Shown piece by piece: positions 63,201 to 64,000 of a stretch of 64,000 nucleotides of DNA. Position 1 is the stretch's first letter. Every line of letters begins with the position of its first letter. Origin of the DNA: Hyphobacterium sp. CCMP332 (GTDB taxonomy: Bacteria > Bacteroidota > Bacteroidia > Cytophagales > CCMP332); contig CP058647.1 of the NCBI GenBank assembly GCA_014323545.1, positions 2,768,001 through 2,832,000 of the forward strand. Reading direction: 5' to 3'. Made by a program: the position numbers and the translations under genes. The notes under the pieces are model-generated. The model was given only the letters and a program-made list of their open reading frames with translations. It was not told the origin of the DNA and did no database searches.

Positions 63201-64000
63201 GGCGTTGTGCCGGTGAGCGCCGGTGGCGAGCAGACGGTGCCTGAGTTTGGTTTATCGGTACAGATGAGCCGCGGCTTTAACCCGGGTTTTAGAAACAGGG
63301 ATAAGGGCTTTGAGGAGAACGGCTTCCAGGACGCGAGCATTGAGTACGCCGACCGTCTTCAGGATTGGCTGATCCCGATCGATTTTAGTGATTTACCCTG
63401 GATCGGACAGGCCCCGCGTTCATTGACCACCTATGATCAGCTGGACGTGTATCAGAATGTATTGGATGGCTCCTGGAGCACCTGGTTATCGACCAAAGCG
63501 GCCTTTGCCGATGAGAGCATTGCTCCTGGCGTGGACGCAAGAAACCCCGAAGGCTGGGCCTATATGCAGGACTTGCCAAACGTGGACGTGGTCTTTACCC
63601 AGGACAGAAGCAAGTGGACGCGTTGTATGGTAGTTCAGATGGCACCGCCAACGGTGAGCATTGTGAACCCGGTGGTGAACAGGGTACAGAAAAGCGAGTT
63701 GCTGAGCGTCAACAAAGACGGGCAACCGGATGGCGCAGTGGCGGCCTTCCCAGATGGCAGCACCGATCCGGCGACAGGCTATAGCTGGTTCCCGGGTTAT
63801 GCGATCGATGTGGACAAGGGCATACGATTGAACATGGCCTTTACCGAAAACAAACTGGTCGACTCGGTGCTGGGTAACGATGGCTTGTACAACCCGACCA
63901 GCAACGATACCAATAATCACTACATCATTGTGACCAATATGGAATACGACTTTGAAGTGGCAGGACAACCGAGTGCTTACCAGCGCTTGATGGACAGCAC
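60261..64000 (+). CDS. Giant exported protein, N-terminal part (cut by right edge)
   Basis: An open frame runs from the ATG at 60261 to the window end, 1246 codons with no stop. Signal peptide at 1-21 (MIFRNILSILLISSTGAMA). At about residues 370-410 there are two calcium-loop-like repeats (DGIDNDLDGLIDEPD, DGIDNDKDGEIDEVD). The rest is beta-rich without a named fold. It lies 19 nt after the TonB-dependent receptor, so the two form an operon; similar receptor plus long T9SS-type protein pairs are frequent in Cytophagales (inference). Base composition changes abruptly near 61975: 60-base line 62521-62580 is 39/60 G+C against 19/60 in 61501-61560. A sorting tail would be outside the window. Confidence 0.85.
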   Translation, partial: MKNMIFRNILSILLISSTGAMADIDVAGSGKKGSNQGNFRVANECARAASREVLEINNVRTTLHNGGDMWWTVVSPSAARYEIPKQDDPSAPKQHSLFAGSVWIGGEDLTSGDLLVLASTYRQSHYALWPGPLYATGPDQGTISTEECATWDVHFKISREEIEQYIDDFQAGRIQTVEDIPEPVLNWPGRNNPYITSPDGAFDDQVVDMDRDLAPFDEFIQIEEEGAGDGIYDPLQGDVPFIFGDEGIWWVMNDAGNEKEFGGVIGAAPPINMEIQVMGFGFATNDVLNDMTFYWNRLLNRGSRIISETRMGQWVDPDLGFAGDDYVEVDVPRGLGICYNGDEFDESITGYGENPPSIGVDYFEGPWADKDTIGDGIDNDLDGLIDEPDRGYAVYEGDGIDNDKDGEIDEVDELIIMSNFLYYNNNSNPTNGNPGSAQDFFNYLKNIWRDGTFCTYDLAQGTQQSSPPCDFMFPGSSDLEIGWGLGGTPDQPFAGPQNVPWDESVSGNQPADRRMLQSAGPFTLEPGALNELTIGIPWARTGAGGARGSFNKLRVADDICQKLYDNDFELLNGPDAPDVTITELDREIIITIEPSEFTIVNQGERQAMNTETYREFEANIGDFYNFEGYLFYQLADNTVTEADLDNADRARLIAQCDVANGVTTIINYENDVTLGEDIFVPIIKVEGQDNGIFRTLRISDDAFAEGDPKLVNHKSYTFLVLSYGYNAAMAQANLGDNVGDRKEQPFILGRRNGIRKVAVPHPNVGQVLNSGYGDEFVLTAESGIGNGGNILEFVGGVEESILNKTPFERTYRAGSGPISVKVYDPKLVKAIDNMELRLTSRLQYNSADNDYKFLPGDTLVSLGNYTGQEVDNSSGATIAYTISPYKRQTKGRAVVVREVPELETSDSKTLEIRMLNGDENGAFVRDVIAIRREGGEESYLGGTKRPANFWLEGDSSSIAQAIDFKEHDLWTLEGNGVVVKGVVPVSAGGEQTVPEFGLSVQMSRGFNPGFRNRDKGFEENGFQDASIEYADRLQDWLIPIDFSDLPWIGQAPRSLTTYDQLDVYQNVLDGSWSTWLSTKAAFADESIAPGVDARNPEGWAYMQDLPNVDVVFTQDRSKWTRCMVVQMAPPTVSIVNPVVNRVQKSELLSVNKDGQPDGAVAAFPDGSTDPATGYSWFPGYAIDVDKGIRLNMAFTENKLVDSVLGNDGLYNPTSNDTNNHYIIVTNMEYDFEVAGQPSAYQRLMDS

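Noticed and set aside
63486-63968. A 160-codon minus-strand frame
   Set aside because: Same cause as above: antisense shadow of the GC-rich coding segment.

Overview
The window is chromosomal DNA of a Bacteroidota bacterium, most likely a member of Cytophagales/Cytophagia (inferred from gene content, not from a database search). The signs are: cargo proteins with C-terminal type IX secretion (T9SS) sorting domains, a large TonB-dependent receptor with an N-terminal carboxypeptidase-regulatory-like domain, PorT-like beta-barrel and DUF1573 proteins, an exonuclease-DnaE fusion, a fused E1 alpha/beta 2-oxoacid dehydrogenase, the order DUF177-rpmF-plsX-fabH-efp-accB-accC, few Shine-Dalgarno sites, and Bacteroidota promoters (TTG, 17-23 nt, TAnnTTTG). 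Base composition is AT-rich apart from the last 2 kb.

Layout. 1-3000 (minus): end of an exopolysaccharide locus with a TolC-like protein cut by the left edge, an acyltransferase, an undecaprenyl-phosphate sugar transferase and a receiver-like protein without its phosphoacceptor Asp. 3300-7020 (plus): PAS/GAF histidine kinase, LytTR regulator and a small exported protein. 7127-11059: two divergent ABC transporter pairs. 11060-11396: intergenic DNA with 7-bp repeat arrays and a GC-rich hairpin. 11397-15107: MarC-family protein, beta-barrel protein, threonine dehydratase, glycosyltransferase and a tautomerase-like protein. 15160-21960: two T9SS cargo genes, one with a zinc-protease motif and beta-helix-like region, lie between an intact lhgO and a stub of a second lhgO 3' end. 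21994-27387 (minus): two small proteins, trxA and dnaE. 27549-29312: tRNA-Val, two related palindromic units, a RAYT transposase, REP-like hairpins and an 82-codon ORF. 29313-38909: amidohydrolase, PD-(D/E)XK protein, ald, DUF1573 protein, E1 alpha/beta fusion, lipoprotein, LuxE-like protein and a sigma54-type regulator without a DNA-binding domain. 38930-39395: rnpB (minus). 39417-53013: Smr protein, DUF2279 protein, tamB, tsaD, the lipid-precursor operon and pdxA. 53049-56160: rsmA, mgtE and a 2-hydroxyacid dehydrogenase. 56282-64000: TonB-dependent receptor followed by a giant exported protein cut by the right edge.

How it fits together. Most of the window is core housekeeping: replication, fatty-acid and phospholipid precursors, tRNA and rRNA modification, pyridoxal phosphate synthesis and outer-membrane assembly. 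Accessory signal is concentrated in four places: the duplicated lhgO 3' end around the T9SS cargo block, the RAYT/REP island beside tRNA-Val, the heptamer-repeat spacer, and the composition step inside the last gene. I saw no CRISPR array, prophage, integrase or complete restriction or defence system. The most informative observation is the lhgO stub: over 50 aligned bases it differs from the intact gene at six sites, all synonymous third positions, which suggests that a divergent allele arrived together with the T9SS cargo block.
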